Assembly (NCBI GenBank): GCA_025786725.1
Contig: JAHLTZ010000046.1
Span: forward strand, 62,001-126,000
DNA length: 64,000 nt
From: Syncephalis fuscata
Taxonomy: Eukaryota; Zoopagomycota; Zoopagomycetes; Zoopagales; Piptocephalidaceae
Reading direction: 5' to 3'
Of this stretch, positions 38,686 through 51,926 are shown piece by piece. Below the pieces are notes generated by a model that was not told where the DNA came from, searched no databases, and saw only the letters and a program-made list of their open reading frames with translations. Every line of letters begins with the position of its first letter. Within the stretch, counting starts at the first letter, position 1. The translations under genes and the position numbers were made by a program.

Positions 38686-40017
38686 CTATTTACCTCGACG
38701 TCGATAAATGGTAATTTCTTGTTGTTTAAAATAGCGTCGGTTTTCTTCATCTACCAAGACTAAGTTTAGGAAATAACGAGCCGAGAAGCGTTTATTGACT
38801 TCACGGAAGGTTGGCGTCAATTCAAATCCTCCCAAGAACAAACGAATAGGAATTGTTTCACCTATATTTATAAACAGTAGTTAAACAGCTAATTAATATT
38901 AAGTAATATATGTATTATATAGATCTTGTACCTTTTACAGGTGCGCCATCCATAATTTCGAATTTAGTAATTGTTTCACTCTCATTGTATTGATTTGGAG
39001 CTGTGTAATAAATAACATTAAATAATAATAATTGTTAAAATACATCATCTAGTTTCTACAGCTATTTACCTGCACCGGCTGTTTCTCGACGTATAATAGC
39101 CAATTCCATATGTTTAATTTTAATTCTTACTAAAAGGAAATAAATCTTCCCCACAATAACATCCTTTAAGTGGTATCTAATAGACGATGTGGTCATTATT
39201 ATAGTGATAGCGCTATATCCATTATCCACTACTTACTTTGACTTGTTATACTCAAATTCGATATGCAAACAATCTTCAATGCCTACTTCCATTTTAATGG
39301 AGCTTGTGCCTTCAGCAGGCATTCGATACGAATAAACCCAAATATCCCGCTCTTTGATATCATCACCTAGTCGGCGGCCAATGCTAACACGAATAAAGTA
39401 CTAAAAACCAGTATTAAATTATCTAACTAAATCACTATTGATATTTGATAGATTACCGTAATTTAACATTAATGCCATGATAACTTTCGTATTGTTTTTC
39501 AACATTTTTGAATTCAAAATCGTATTTTGTTGTCTGTTTTAATTCTCCGGGTGTGGCCAATTCCTGTGATAATGACACAAATTCATATCGATTGCCACGA
39601 TCATAAAACATTTCTAATAGTTAAGTAGTTAATATCAATTACTATCATTGCACTACTAATAACAGTTAGTGACTTGCCAATAAACCAACAAATTCAACTT
39701 TAATGCCATTATGTTCAATTCGCCTTCCATCTCGTAATTTGACCGCTATCTTTAAAGATGTTAGAGGATATTTATTTTAATGGACATCCTATTACTATCG
39801 ACTTACTTGGCCTGATACCGTCTCGCCGTCTAGATACAACGGCATACTCTCTCGCTCGTCCTTGTCAACCTTAACATCGACATGTTTGCGCTTATCTTCT
39901 CCATCAAGCAATATATCTATCTCTGCGGCAGTACCAAACCGGAAGAAGCTCTAACGTGTGCCCAGTGTTAGCCGTGCTAGTTACAAACAGCATCGCTATC
40001 AACCAAATGATTACCAT
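38686..40017 (-). CDS. VPS26: Retromer subunit VPS26
   Basis: Arrestin-fold subunit of the retromer cargo-recognition trimer (with VPS35 and VPS29), endosome-to-Golgi retrieval. Recognised by AEIDILLDGEDKR, DGETVSGQ, RIEHNGIKVEFVG, LATPGELKQTTKYDFEF, VEKQYESYHGINVKLRY, SSIKMEVGIEDCLHIEFEYN, DVIVGKIYFLLVRIKIKHME, FELTPTFREVNKRFSARYF and NLVLVDEENRRYFKQQEIT. The first coding exon is only the ATG (40017-40015). A 54-bp intron (40014-39961, GTAATC...TTAG) joins it to AGC TTC TTC, giving MSFFRFGTAAEID, which matches family N-termini. It is divergent from VPS53, with about 1 kb between starts. Confidence 0.94.
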
Positions 40018-41003
40018 AGTGAAAGCGCTGTGGCCCAAGTAACTTGCTAACAACTCTGTGTTAAGAATGTACTAACGAGATGAACTAAGCACCAACCGAA
40101 CAACAAAGTAGAGAAAGAGTAGTGGGTGGAGTAGTGGTGGTGACAAGTAGTTGGCAAAAGGTAAAGTAGGATGGTGCTTAAATTGCTAGGGAAAAGGAAT
40201 AGGTGATCAAATATAGACTGACGTTATTATTACTATTCCATTTGGTCACTCATGGCTTTTCTCGTTTTGTTGTTATTATGTAGGCATATAGACACCACTG
40301 CAATCGTGTTTATTTCTACAGCACTTTGCATACTTACTTCGTCTTATCTTAAGATAAATGACGATGAATCCAGTGCACATTGAGGAAGCCGTATTTTGCG
40401 GCCAGATCAATCAAATAGATTAATATTTATTGATATGCTGACGCCGAACAGAAATCGGATACTTGATGAGGTGATAGTAAGCTATGTCAGTGTTGTAGGG
40501 ATATACATGTACAGCAGTGGCGCAGCTTTATTAATAGCACGCGACAAACGTCATTTACAGTTGATCTTGTAGGTTTAACAACGATTGCATTAGTGACGAC
40601 AGCAGTATATTGATAGCCAGACGTGAATTGTAGACCTTAGGGTCACTTTCTATATGATGGTCTATATGCAGTTTTCAATCGGAAACGCGCGTTGTTTGTA
40701 ATCACTTGTTATACTGTAATAGATATTCATAATCTATAAGGCGGTGATGATACCGAAGGCGAAGATGAAGACAGCCAACGACTAGCTCTAGCTAGTACGA
40801 TCTGTTATATAAATACGTATTATGATGGCGCGAGTTATCTTTTACGTATTCATATTTTTGTTGTTTATGAAATGCCTGCGTTCTGAGCCATTATTTTTTG
40901 ATGTTAATGTAGTAATAAATCGTTAAATCTTTATTTACCAACTTTCTGTTATTACATCACTACATATCGTTTCACTTGTTAACTATTGTCACAGACTTGT
41001 AAT
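40018..41003. promoter_or_regulatory. Divergent intergenic region VPS26 / VPS53
   Basis: About 990 bp shared upstream sequence. Around 40741-40800 there is a short stretch whose translation is acidic (GDDTEGEDEDSQRLALA), preceded by an AG. It could be a leftover coding fragment or chance. No defined promoter element is recognised. Confidence 0.4.
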
Positions 41004-44000
41004 ATGTCCGATATCAATGCTGTTGTTGCAGGTGAAGTAGCGTCACCCAAATATGACACTCATTTAGAAGAGAAAATGGCGCATCTCTTGGTAAAGAGTG
41101 ACGTTTTCAGTACGTTAGACTTTGACCTTTATGAACAACTCAACCTTCTCTTTCCCAATGGTAAATGCGCGCGTTATATTCATGTACACTGTAAATAATA
41201 AATAAAAAAACTAGCGGACTCTATCAATACAGCAAGTGAGGTATATGAACAGACAAAGACGCAATTCGACGAGGTTGACCGGGATTGGCGTGATTCATTG
41301 CGGTGTTTTCAAAGTACCAGCAATACAACAAGTGATACAGCCCTGGATCTAGTCTATCAACATATCAAGGTAGATTTGATATTATAAAAAACTAACATTA
41401 TTAATAACGTACAATAGGAATTGACGGCGCAAGTAGAGTCAATTTATAATAGTGCCGAACAATCAGAGACAACGGCATTAGAAATGACCAAAGATGTAAA
41501 GCAACTAGATACAGCCAAGAAGAATCTAACCGAAACCATGACTGTACTAAAAAGACTCCAAATGCTAGGTAGAATTAAACATTACTATTTGTAAATAATT
41601 ATTCTAATATAATCATTAATAGTAACTGCTACAAGTCAATTGGAGATATCAGTACAAGAGAAACAGCATTCTGAGACAGCACAGCTCTTAGAGGTAAATC
41701 AATCAATTAATAATAATTGTAATTATAATAATTATCATTATTATTTATAGGCTACATCACAATTACTTGCACAATTTGATAGATTCGCTAATGTGGAGCA
41801 ATTAGAAAGTATTCGACAAGAACACGAACAATTCCAGAGAAAGTTGTCCGATCAACTATTTCGTGAATTTACTGCATGGTACATAGATAGATAGATATAC
41901 ATATATATATATATATGTGTGTATATGTATATGAAGAATCTATACTAATAAGCAATATTTATATTTTATATATTATATATTAGTTTCCATGCCCAAGGTG
42001 TTTTAGTACAGACTAAATCAAATGTACAAGATATTTGTTTAATTGCTCAATCATTGGATAAAGTCTTTCGGTAAATATTGATATAATACTGCATCAACTA
42101 TTAATTAATTAATTGACGGTAATAGTGATCGTCTAATTCAATGGTATACCAAGATTCAGTTGCAAGAATATCGTAATATTTTCTGTGGTAATGAAGAAGT
42201 AAGTTGTATTTGTTATTTATGGTAGAATTGGTATTAATTGAAGGGTAAAAGGTTGCTTCATTAGAAGGTGTTCCACGCCGATATACTTGGTTAAAAAGAT
42301 TACTGAAGACGATTGAAGAAGAACATGGCGACTTATTCCCTGAATCATGGCATGTGGCACGTGGTGTAGCTTATGAATTTGCTAAAGTAACTCGGTTAGT
42401 AAATAACGTTATTAATTAAATAGTCCAACATTTAATATGATATAATATACAATAGACAAGACATGCAAGCAGTACTTGAAAGAGAGGCGGCAAATGATGT
42501 AGCAGCAATGTTAAAAGCATTACAATTAACTCTTGAATTTGAACAACAATTAAATAGAAAGTTTATGAATCAGGTAAGTTATATCGCTGAATTAGGCAAT
42601 TATTTAATTAAAGGCTATTGATTATAGGATAAATTACGAGAGGAATTAGTAGGAGAGACCAGTGAAGCACCTAATGATTCATCTGTAATTGAATTCACAG
42701 GCAGTATTTCAAAGGCATTTGAACCATTCCTTGGCTATTATATTGAATCAATTGATCGGTTAGTATCCAGTATTAACGAGTACTCATCTATTAATTAATA
42801 AATATATTAATAGATCATTGTCTGATCTTATGCAAGGCTATCTATCAGAATCAATTGCCGTTGAAGAAGGATCTGATACATTGGCACTTGCCTCAAGTAG
42901 CGACCTTGTCTACTTCTTTAAAGAGGCATTTGGTCAATGTGCAAAATTATCTACTGGTCGTCCATTAGTTGATCTGTCAAAATTGGCCGCTAAATGGCTT
43001 GCTATTTATGCCAATACAGTATTAAAGAGGAAATTACCACAGTAAGTTGAATGGTAGCTAGAATAATAGTCTAAACGATAGAAACGATGATAGAAACGAT
43101 CGGCGTTTATCAGGAAGTGGTAGTGGTGGACGTGATGCCCGAATTATTGCTTCTTATGTAGTTATTAATACGGCTGATTATTGTCAGACTACAGCAGAAC
43201 AGGTAGGTGAATAGTAATTAATTGTATTAGTATTAACTATAACGCTTAATAGTTGGAAGAAAAGTTCCGAGATAAAGTAGATACTCAATACTGTGATGAA
43301 ATCCATTTGTCAGAACAACGAGAACCATTGTTAAAGTAAGTTACTAACTATTACAATGATTTGCTATTAAACTATAATGATCTATTAGTATCATCATTAC
43401 AGCTGTTAAATCTATAGTACGAGAGGTAGAGATTGCTTGTGAGCCATCATTCCAACGTATGTTATTACTGCCATGGGGTACAATGTCACTGCGGGAAGAT
43501 GACCACTCTGAATATGCCACCGAATTATTACATATCATTAAAGGACAGGCCAAAATACTACGTAAACATTTAATGAATTATCGATTTTATAGATCATTTT
43601 GCGATCAATTTGCCGAGTAAGTAACTATTAGTATACAATTAATTATTTAATTAGTTAGTTAACAACTATAACTCTATACTACAATAGAACATTTATTCAA
43701 TTGTTAGACTTGTGGATTGGTAGAATTAAACGATTATCATCTATGGGTGCCAAACAAGTAAGTATTATTATTAAATACTATTGCATTATCATTAACAATA
43801 GTCTATTCTAGTTAATATCAGATCTGGCATTTCTACGCACTATGTTACTTGATCTGCCATCTCTTGGTGGTGATGCATCAAGCCAATCTAAAGGACCATC
43901 AATGACGTAATACAATGCAAATGTAACCGTTTATTAATATTATATTAACTATTCTATTGTCTATTAGATATACTAGAATAGTACAAGAAGGCATCAATAA

Positions 44001-44510
44001 GATTGAGGCAAGCTTTAAACTAATTGATCTCGAGGCAAATACCGCACTGGTAGAAAGCTATGTTCAACAAGCACCGACACCTACAATGATTGGTTTCCAA
44101 CGAGTACTTGAACTAAAGGTAACTTGCAGCTATTCTATAGATATTGCCATACTAACGATAACCATAATGTGTTCCATACTATTGACTATTTATAGGGTCT
44201 AAGTCGAGTAGAACAACAACCATTATTGGAATACTATCGTAAACAATATAGTCCACAAGAGTCACCGCCCACTATTGCTACACCCCCCACATCCACTAGT
44301 CATCCATTATCTAGTTCACCGCTTAGAGATAGTGTTCTATCAGCCACATCACCTATACAGATCACTACATCGCCTAATACGTCTATTACCGCCATGAGTA
44401 CAAGTCCTTCATCGAGATACAATAAATTCCGTCGATTAGTTGCGGGTATGTCAATGAAACGAGATCCCACTTCAGATAGAAGCGGAGATGAAAGTGGCAG
44501 TGGATTGTAA
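41004..44510 (+). CDS. VPS53: GARP/EARP tethering complex subunit VPS53
   Basis: A large multi-exon gene (at least twelve short introns). It starts MSDINAVVAGEV at 41004, with DFDLYEQLNLLFPN as in the Vps53 N-terminus. The coiled-coil region shows ALEMTKDVKQLDTAKKNLTE and LQMLVTATSQLEISVQ. Downstream are RRYTWLKRLLKTIEEEHGDL, WHVARGVAYEFAKVTR, FEPFLGYYIESIDRSL, SSDLVYFFKEAFGQCAKLST and TMLLDLPSLGG. The end is TRIVQEGINKIEASFKL and a Ser/Thr/Pro-rich tail. Family members tether endosome-derived vesicles at the trans-Golgi network. The match runs along the whole length and the order agrees with animal VPS53. Individual internal splice sites were not all verified. Confidence 0.9.
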
Positions 44511-44610
44511 GAGAAGAGAAGAGAAGAGGGTTGACATTATAGGAATAAAATTAAACATCAATATATTATTATTGTTATATAATAGTCATCGCTATGAAAA
44601 TAGAGTGTTT

Positions 44611-46300
44611 CTACAGCAAATAAGGACGTTTAGAAGCAATAAACGCATCGAGTGCATCCCAGAACTCGCCAACTACCACTTGATCCGTGTGTCGTTTATA
44701 TTTGTGTACCTAGTAATAGTTATTAATAAATAGATGAAGATAGTTGTCTAGTATCTGTTGTATAGTTACCTCTAATATTGTAACATTCCAGCGTTGTACT
44801 GTATCCTTTGTTGGTTCATCGGCATATTTCAAGTAGTATCCTTTAACTATATTATAGTGTATTAATATAACGTATTATTTAGTTAATAGTCATTTACCAT
44901 TATTAAAAATGTCCAAAGGTGTTTGCCATACCCAATTCTTGAATTGCCATTCTGCACCAGTGGTAAATACGGCCACCACTCGTTTCCTATTACAATATAG
45001 TATATTACATTATATTGCTATTGTTAGTATATACTATTTGATATAGTCTATACGATAATTACCAATCATCTGGTCGAAGTTTATCTACTGAATCAATTAC
45101 TTGATATACTGATGTGGTATCGGATCCTTCACTGCGTCGTTCAATATTGATCAGTGTTGGTCGAGCAGTGCTTTGTTCTCGAGCATTACGAGAATCGATA
45201 AAACTTATTATAGTGTTATTAATGCTAAACAATACTATTTTATTATATTTACCTTTTATCTTCTAAAAACTGCTTAACATTGTAAAGATTTACCATTGAA
45301 GTGGCGGCAGCTGGTACAATAATAATTGGAATACGAGCACCTAGTAACAATATATATGCTATAGGTTAACCAACAACAATAGCTGTGCCAGTATCTATTC
45401 ATTACCTTTGGGTCGTGAATGACTAGAAGATCCACTGCTTGATTTACCTAATACAATAATAATCAATATTAATTAATACTTGTAATTAATAACTTACTTT
45501 TACTAGATGTTGCATCTTTTGATGTTGATGGTGTCGTTTTACTCTTATTTGATTGTTGTGTTAATAGATCACGTACGTGTTTATATATTTCATCAAATGA
45601 CTATTATAATGATGCTGATGATTAGATGGCTTGTTAATAATAGAGACTATTACTTACTCTATTACTACAAATAAGCGCGTCTCTAGATAAAGCAATCTGT
45701 TCATGATCTGTAACTGCTTTAGCATTAGCAATATCCTAATATACATATTTAGTATTGGAATAATAAAAGTATTAATAATCTACCGTTTCACTGAATATTT
45801 GAGCCTGGTCTGCTTCGGTTCTTGCTCGTTTTTCGGCATGTAGACCTGCTGCTGCACTAACCACGTCTAATGGTTGGCGTTTTGCACCTAATATAATATA
45901 GTATGCATATATTAATTGATTAATTTAAATAGTGCACTTAACATCTACTAAACTACTTACTTGACGTATCTTGTGATGTAGATAGCATGCCTAGCAGTTT
46001 ATTACGGTCCATCACAGTTACCGTAGGAATTTCGGCACCAACACCAGATTTCAAGTAGGCCAAATAGTTTTCATCGCGATGATCTACCATAAGCAATAGC
46101 GTTTCGATTGTATAATACTCTTCGGTACCGCTCTTCTTCAATATTGTTTTCTGGGTCTTTGGTAGTTTCAGCTCGCCAAACACGACGGTCTGCGCGTCAG
46201 CTAGTCCTTGCACAGCCGTGCCCGCGGCATCCACCAACTGGACACTATCCTTGTTTGTAGCATATTGCTGCAATAGAGGGATAGGGTCGAATTCATCCAT
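44611..46300 (-). CDS. CDC73: PAF1 complex subunit CDC73 (parafibromin)
   Basis: Part of the Paf1 complex on elongating RNA polymerase II. The N-terminal domain starts MDEFDPIPLLQQYATNKDSV and continues with VVFGELKLPKTQKT, YYTIETLLLMVDHRDENYLAYL and IPTVTVMDRNKLLGML. After a low-complexity middle comes the Ras-like C-terminal domain: RIPIIIVPAAATSMVNL, RVVAVFTTGAEWQFKNWVWQ, LDIFNNVKGYYLKYADEPT, VQRWNVTILEVTKYKRHTDQ, and a short KRPYLL end. The start at 46300 is chosen because the family begins just before the LLxQY motif; the frame is open upstream to an ATG at 46423. Multi-exon. It is divergent from OLA1. Confidence 0.92.
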
Positions 46301-46803
46301 CTCTGCACTATAACTATTAGTATTGCTACGGTGGCAGCTATTTGTATGTGCGTGTGTATGTCCAAGTAAATGAAAGTTAGATCGCGTGTTCAATATATGC
46401 GTACTATTGGTTGTTGAATGCAAATAGGCGTTGTTGTTGTATTCATGTTATCGTATTAATTTGTGTGGTTTTTGTTTTTTTGTTCTTTCTCTTTCCTTTA
46501 CACATTGTCCGCCGACGACTTGTAGGATCGTGTGTGTCTATATACATCTAGTAAGTGTCTAGCTAGAGTTGGATCGAGATGCAGGCCGTGTATAGACGCT
46601 CCTCGCTTGGTGGTGTGCTGGCTATTGTGGGCAGCTGGCGCCCACGACGAGATATGGCTATAGCGACTACGGCATGGGCACATGCATATAGCCACTACCC
46701 TTTTGACAAAGCTCCGCTGACCACTGTACGTCCATTGTTGGCCGTTCAGAGTGCTTGGATTCACGTTTCGAGAGTATCTGCCGCGAAAGCCGTCCGTAAG
46801 AAA
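46301..46803. promoter_or_regulatory. Divergent region CDC73 / OLA1
   Basis: 503 bp between the chosen starts. Both neighbours have open in-frame extensions into it (CDC73 to 46423, OLA1 to 46579), so part may be coding or 5' UTR. Confidence 0.5.
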
Positions 46804-48544
46804 ATGCCTCCCAAGAAAGCTATCAAGGAAGAGAAGGTGATGCTGGGTCGTCCCTCGAACAATCTTAAGATCGGTGTCGTAGGTCTTCCTAATGTTGGGT
46901 AAATACTACTATTACTACTAAGTAAAACTTGTATAATGTATTAATATAAACATTAAAATAGTAAATCAACCTTCTTTAATGCTATTACCAATAGCGCTGC
47001 TGCTGCCGAAAACTATCCTTTCTGTACCATTGGTAAGTAGTTTATTCATTCTATTGATTGATGTGTATATACATGGCATATAGTATATTAATGTCTTTTA
47101 TAATATGTAGATCCGGAAGAGTCACGTGTAGCAGTGCCAGATCCACGATTCGACTGGCTTTGCGAGCACTACAAGCCAGCATCCAAGGTACCCGCCTACT
47201 TGACAGTCATTGATATTGCTGGTCTGGTAAAAGGTGCTGCCGGTGGTGCCGGTCTTGGTAATGCCTTCTTGAGTCATATTCGAGCAGTCGATGGCATTTT
47301 CCACGTCATTCGTATCCTTTTGTTTAGTTTACATGCTAGATTTATTCATTGTCTATGTTGATTACATTGTTTATCTTGTCACTTCTTATAGGCGCTTTTT
47401 CGGATGAAGATGTTATTCACGTCGAGGGTGAGCTTGATCCAATTCGTGATTTGGCCATTATCCACGAAGAACTTCGTTTGAAGGACTTGGAGTTTCTTGA
47501 GAAACAAGTGGCCAACTTGGAAAAGGCCACCTACAGTCTAGGTGCCAACTGCAGTGTGGCTGATAAAGCCAAGAAAGAGGAATTGGCAAGTGTATAGCGA
47601 TGTAATAGTTATAGCAGTCTATTAACAAGTAGATATAGGTTGTTGTACGCAAACTGCTTGCTCATGTAAAGGATGAGGAAAAGGATGTCCGCAAGGGCAC
47701 CTGGAGCAACAAAGAGGTAAATTAATATAATATATCATAATAGCCATTATTTATATATTGCTTCAATAGGTTGAAATCATTAATACGCTCCATCTTATTA
47801 CGGCCAAGCCAGTTATTTATTTGATCAATCTTAGCGAAAAGGATTACATTCGCAAGAAGAACAAGTGGTAAGTTGTATTAATTAATTAATTATCAATAAA
47901 TCCAATATATTAATAATTAATCGTATATTTTATCAGGCTACCAAAGATTAAGGCATGGATTGATGAGAACAATCCCGGTGACTTGGCTATTCCATTCTGC
48001 AGTACTATGGAATACGAGGTAAATACTATAGTATACTTGTAACTTTTACACACTAACTAATAATATTATCGTTATTGTGCAATAGCTTTCTCAATTGCCA
48101 GCAGAAGAACGTAAAACGCGTGAAACTGAATTAGGCACAGCATCTATCTTGCCCAAGATTATTGTGTCTGGCTATCAGTCACTCCAATTGTGTTACTTCT
48201 TCACTGGTGGTGCCGATGAAGTCCGTGCTTGGACGGTTCGTCGCAACTCCAAGGCACCACAAGCGGCCGGTGTTATTCACACCGACTTTGAACGTGGCTT
48301 TATTATGGCTGAAGTAATGAAGTATGATGATTTGAAGGAACTCGGCACGTAAGTTATAAATGAATACTATCTATTAATTCAATATTAATACAAATAATAC
48401 ACCCATCATCATTATTATTATTATAGTGAGGCTGCCGTAAAGGCTGGTGGCAAGTATTTGCAAAAGGGCCGTGACTATGTTGTCGATGATGGCGATATTA
48501 TCTACTTCAAATTCAACGTTACCGCTGCTCCAAAGAAGAAATAA
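46804..48544 (+). CDS. OLA1: Obg-like ATPase 1 (YchF/OLA1)
   Basis: A P-loop NTPase of the Obg/YchF group that prefers ATP. Motifs are G1 [18 protein letters not shown] (split by intron 1), [21 protein letters not shown], and G3 [20 protein letters not shown]. In place of G4, [15 protein letters not shown] has the Asn-Leu-Ser-Glu that underlies ATP preference. These are followed by the coiled coil ([20 protein letters not shown]) and a C-terminal TGS domain ([55 protein letters not shown]). [11 protein letters not shown] at 46804 matches family starts. The frame is open upstream to ATG 46579, which would add 75 Arg-rich residues. Eight or so exons; the stop is at 48544. Confidence 0.95.
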
Positions 48545-48616
48545 ATTGATTACTAACGTGTGATATTTACACAAATTACGTAATTTTGCTTTATAAATCG
48601 TCTTAATGTGCATTAT

Positions 48617-49679
48617 TCAATATTGTTTGGGAAAGAGACGAATAAACATAAATGTAAATACAAATACGAGACAGACAACTAATAGAACTGTCCAAGTAAA
48701 CACAGTTGTTTTACTGGCTTGTTTGCGGAATGAACCCAAACGATGTCCTTCTCGTCCCAGTCGATCTATACTAGTGGTCATGGTAGATTGCATATCAGAT
48801 ACCACCTACATCAAAAGTAGTATTAATAGCCGGTAAAGTAATAAATAACGCTAATTACCTGCTGATCTTTACGTAGAATATCGCCAAATGATGATACATT
48901 ACTTTTTAGTACTTTGGCTAAACGAACCATATCATCAGTGAGTTCACTGTGAATGGCTCTATCTCTTCTTAAAACACTTTCAAAATCCTCATTCGATGTA
49001 TTCATAGTAGAAGAACGACTACTAAACCTATTATCCATTATTATAATCAACGGTTATTAATCCCATGATTGTAAACTATTGTAACGTACAATTCTTTACG
49101 TAAATCACTGTTACTTTTACCTAATTATCTTTTTATTAATATCAATTATAATATATTAAATAATGACTTACGTGTATCGATTTCATCGGTACTTGTCTTA
49201 TTATCATTGCGTTGCTATCATTTTAAACTTAATACCATCATTATATTAATTATTAACCATTTACCTGTAAAAGTGCTTCTTTCATAACCATTTCTGCTCG
49301 ACGTCGTAGTCGTAATTCCTGCATACTTTCTTGTAATCGCTCTTTATCCTGTTGTTGAACAAATGTTAAAGAGCGATTTTGTGATAATGAATGATCAATA
49401 GGTGATGCCTTGTTATTATAATTATTGTTATTATCTAGCTATTAATTAATTTAATAGATTGCTTGCTTACAAGTTTAGCATCGTCAATCACTCGCGAAAG
49501 ACGCTGAATCGATTGTGTATAGTCACTAAGTACTGCTTTATCATATTGACTATACTGCTTTAGTAATACACTATATATAATAAACTAAATAACATACCAT
49601 GAATCCCTATTTTCCTTCCATTCATCTAAAGTTGTTTTTAAAGATCGCAGGTTCTATAACATATAAGCGGTCATATTAA

Positions 49680-49718
<39 letters not shown>

Positions 49719-49875
49719 ACTTTCTACTTACTGTGGCTAATTTGGCCGTTTCTGGTGTAATACACAAGGCATTAGTGTCATTACGTGACAATAGATCCTC
49801 TGTTCTGGCTAGTAGTCGTCGAAAGTCAACCTCCTCTCTAGAAGGTGATGTAGTTAATGTGGCTACCGGTAACAT
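48617..49875 (-). CDS. USE1: ER SNARE USE1-like protein
   Basis: The starting exon is MLPVATLTTSPSREEVDFRRLL...RTEDLL (49875). Middle exons encode helical regions. The C-terminal exons give a SNARE motif (HSELTDDMVRLAKVLKSNV, FGDILRKDQQVVSDMQSTMT) and a single C-terminal membrane anchor (TTVFTWTVLLVVCLVFVFTF). The residue at the expected zero layer is Asp (RKDQ), as reported for Use1 proteins, rather than Gln or Arg. Use1 works in Golgi-to-ER retrograde fusion with Sec20 and Ufe1. It is convergent with OLA1 (72 bp between stops). A Bet1- or Sec20-type SNARE is the alternative. Confidence 0.75.
49683..49716. repeat. (TA)n microsatellite in a USE1 intron
   Basis: An uninterrupted run of TA dinucleotides just downstream of the first USE1 exon. 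It is length-unstable sequence and of no coding significance. Confidence 0.9.
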
Positions 49876-50257
49876 ATTATAAAAGACAAGACTATTGTTA
49901 TTGAAAAGAAGTGTTTAAAACAGTATTTGAATATAAATGACTGATTTACTAACTAATGGGTGAAAAAACAACTATAATAATAGAACGTGTAAACAGATCA
50001 TATTCTATTAATCATTAAATTTAATAGAATAAAAAACTACCTTTAGTTTAATCAATAACTAATTATTGTAGTGGATGATTAGCTCTTTACTGGCAAATAA
50101 AAGACAGTGATGCAATGGTAGTTAAGTAGTAAAGAAAAGGAAAGTAGTGAGAGTGAGTTTGTAGGACATTCTTATTTTCAAAAAAAGGTATTTTTTCAAT
50201 CGAGAATATAGCAAACATGGTCGCGACTGTTAAACAACATACAAACGCATACACATA
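49876..50257. other. Intergenic between USE1 and G3BP-like gene
   Basis: About 380 bp, AT-rich, holding the 5' region of USE1 and the 3' region of the G3BP-like gene. No feature recognised. Confidence 0.4.
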
Positions 50258-51926
50258 TTACTTGTCCAATGGACGGCCACCATGACCGCCATGACCACCA
50301 CGGCCGCCTCGACCACCACGGCCGCCACCACGGCCACTGCCAAAGCCACCTGATGTATTACGATCAAATCCGCCGCTGTGGCCACCTTCACGACGATCAA
50401 ATCCGCCGCGGAATCCACCGCGTCCACGTCCACCCGTCGGTGTAAATCGACGACGTTCTTCGATTGTAAAGGAAGTACCGCGCAATTCAAAACTATTGCG
50501 TGTAATAGCTGTCTTGGCCAATTCAACATTGGCAAACTCAACAAAGGCACAATTCTAAATAATAAGTCATTTACACTAACATAAATATTAATTCGTTAAT
50601 TATTATTTTACTCACCTTGGCTGAAATGTGATCAATGGTTTTTACGGGTCCAATGCTTTCAGTCAAAAAAGTCTTTAAAGTATCGGTATTAATACGTTCT
50701 GAAATGCCTTTTACGTAAACAACTGCTGCTTCGTCTATTCAATGCCATTAGAATAACAATAATATATATATATATTAATCATTTATAAACTTACCACGCG
50801 ATGGGAATCGGTTACGTGGACCACCATGAGCATGTGGTGGCGGCGTTGATGTTGGCTGAGCATTACCGGCTGATGTAGTCGCTGCCGTTGTCGTCGTTGT
50901 TGGTGCAGTGGTAGAGCTAGCAGTGCTAGCAGCCGCTGTTGAGCCAGTACCTTTGTTAGCAGGCATAACTACTGATGTACCGCGTATTTCAGATGCTTGA
51001 GTGCCCCATCGAGTTGAGTTAACAGCTGCCAAATTGGCCCATGATTTGACTGTTGACTGCGGTGTAGATGCAGTGGGTGTCTCTACCTTTGCCGTAGTGG
51101 CTGGAGCAGCTGGAGCAGATGATGCACGATTAACAGCTGCCTTACCACTATCTATTACTGCCTCGGGTTGGACAGCCGGTGTCGTTGACTTGACACCATT
51201 AGGCTTTGTTTGTTCCGGAGCAGCTGCTGCACGTGGAGCTGATTCAGGTTTTTTAGCTGGTACAGCCACTACTGGCTCTGCTACAGGTGCCTCGACCACT
51301 GCTACCTCAACTGGTGCGGGTGCGGGTGATGCAACAACCTCCACCGGTTCAATAGCCGCAACAGTCTCTTCTACTGGTGCCGCTACATTCAGTGTGACCG
51401 CTGATTCATCCGACAACTCATATTCTGCACCAACATCATCTTTCAAGAATCGAAAGATATCATTAAGCACAAAATAGCCGTTGGGCTGTTCAGCCAAAAA
51501 GAATGTTTGGGCAAACTTTTGCGAAGGACCTTCTTTGTTGCACATCTCACCAAGTACTTGAATAATAATACCGCCATCGAGAGAAGCCACACTATCCACA
51601 TTGGAGACTAAGACGTGACAGTCATCAAAACCAAGTTCAATAATTTTATCGTGGATTTCCTATCCATTGATATTGGCGTGTCAATACAGCAGCGCTAGAT
51701 GTTGGCCATTTCCTACCTTCTGGCCCTTATACGTATTGACCGGTTCACCTTCATGGCCATGAATCATTTTAGACTTTTTGTTATAAAAACAATGGAGACG
51801 CGACGGTTCCTTATTCAAGAATGTATAGTACTGTTGAACAAACATCCAGCCAATCTCGTATGCTTCCGCTGTAGGCGAAGTAGATTGCGTGCCAGTGGCA
51901 GCAGCATTGGGTGCAGTAGAAGCCAT
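50258..51926 (-). CDS. G3BP-like stress-granule RNA-binding protein (NTF2-like, RRM, RGG)
   Basis: The start MASTAPNAA at 51926 is the first ATG. Exon 1 has the NTF2-like domain (AYEIGWMFVQQYYTFLNKEP, RLHCFYNKKSKMIHG). Exon 2 completes it (EIHDKIIELGFDDCHVLVSN, VDSVASLDGGIIIQVLGEM, KFAQTFFLAEQPNGYFVLND) and continues into a long Ala/Pro/Thr/Glu-rich linker. A split RRM follows (AAVYVKGISERINTDTLKTF, NCAFVEFANVELAKTAI), then a C-terminal RGG region (GGRGRGGFRGGFDRREGG) ending RPLDK. This order is diagnostic of the G3BP/Nxt3 family, which nucleates stress granules and links to Ubp3-type deubiquitinase in yeasts. Three introns. The role is by family. Confidence 0.92.
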
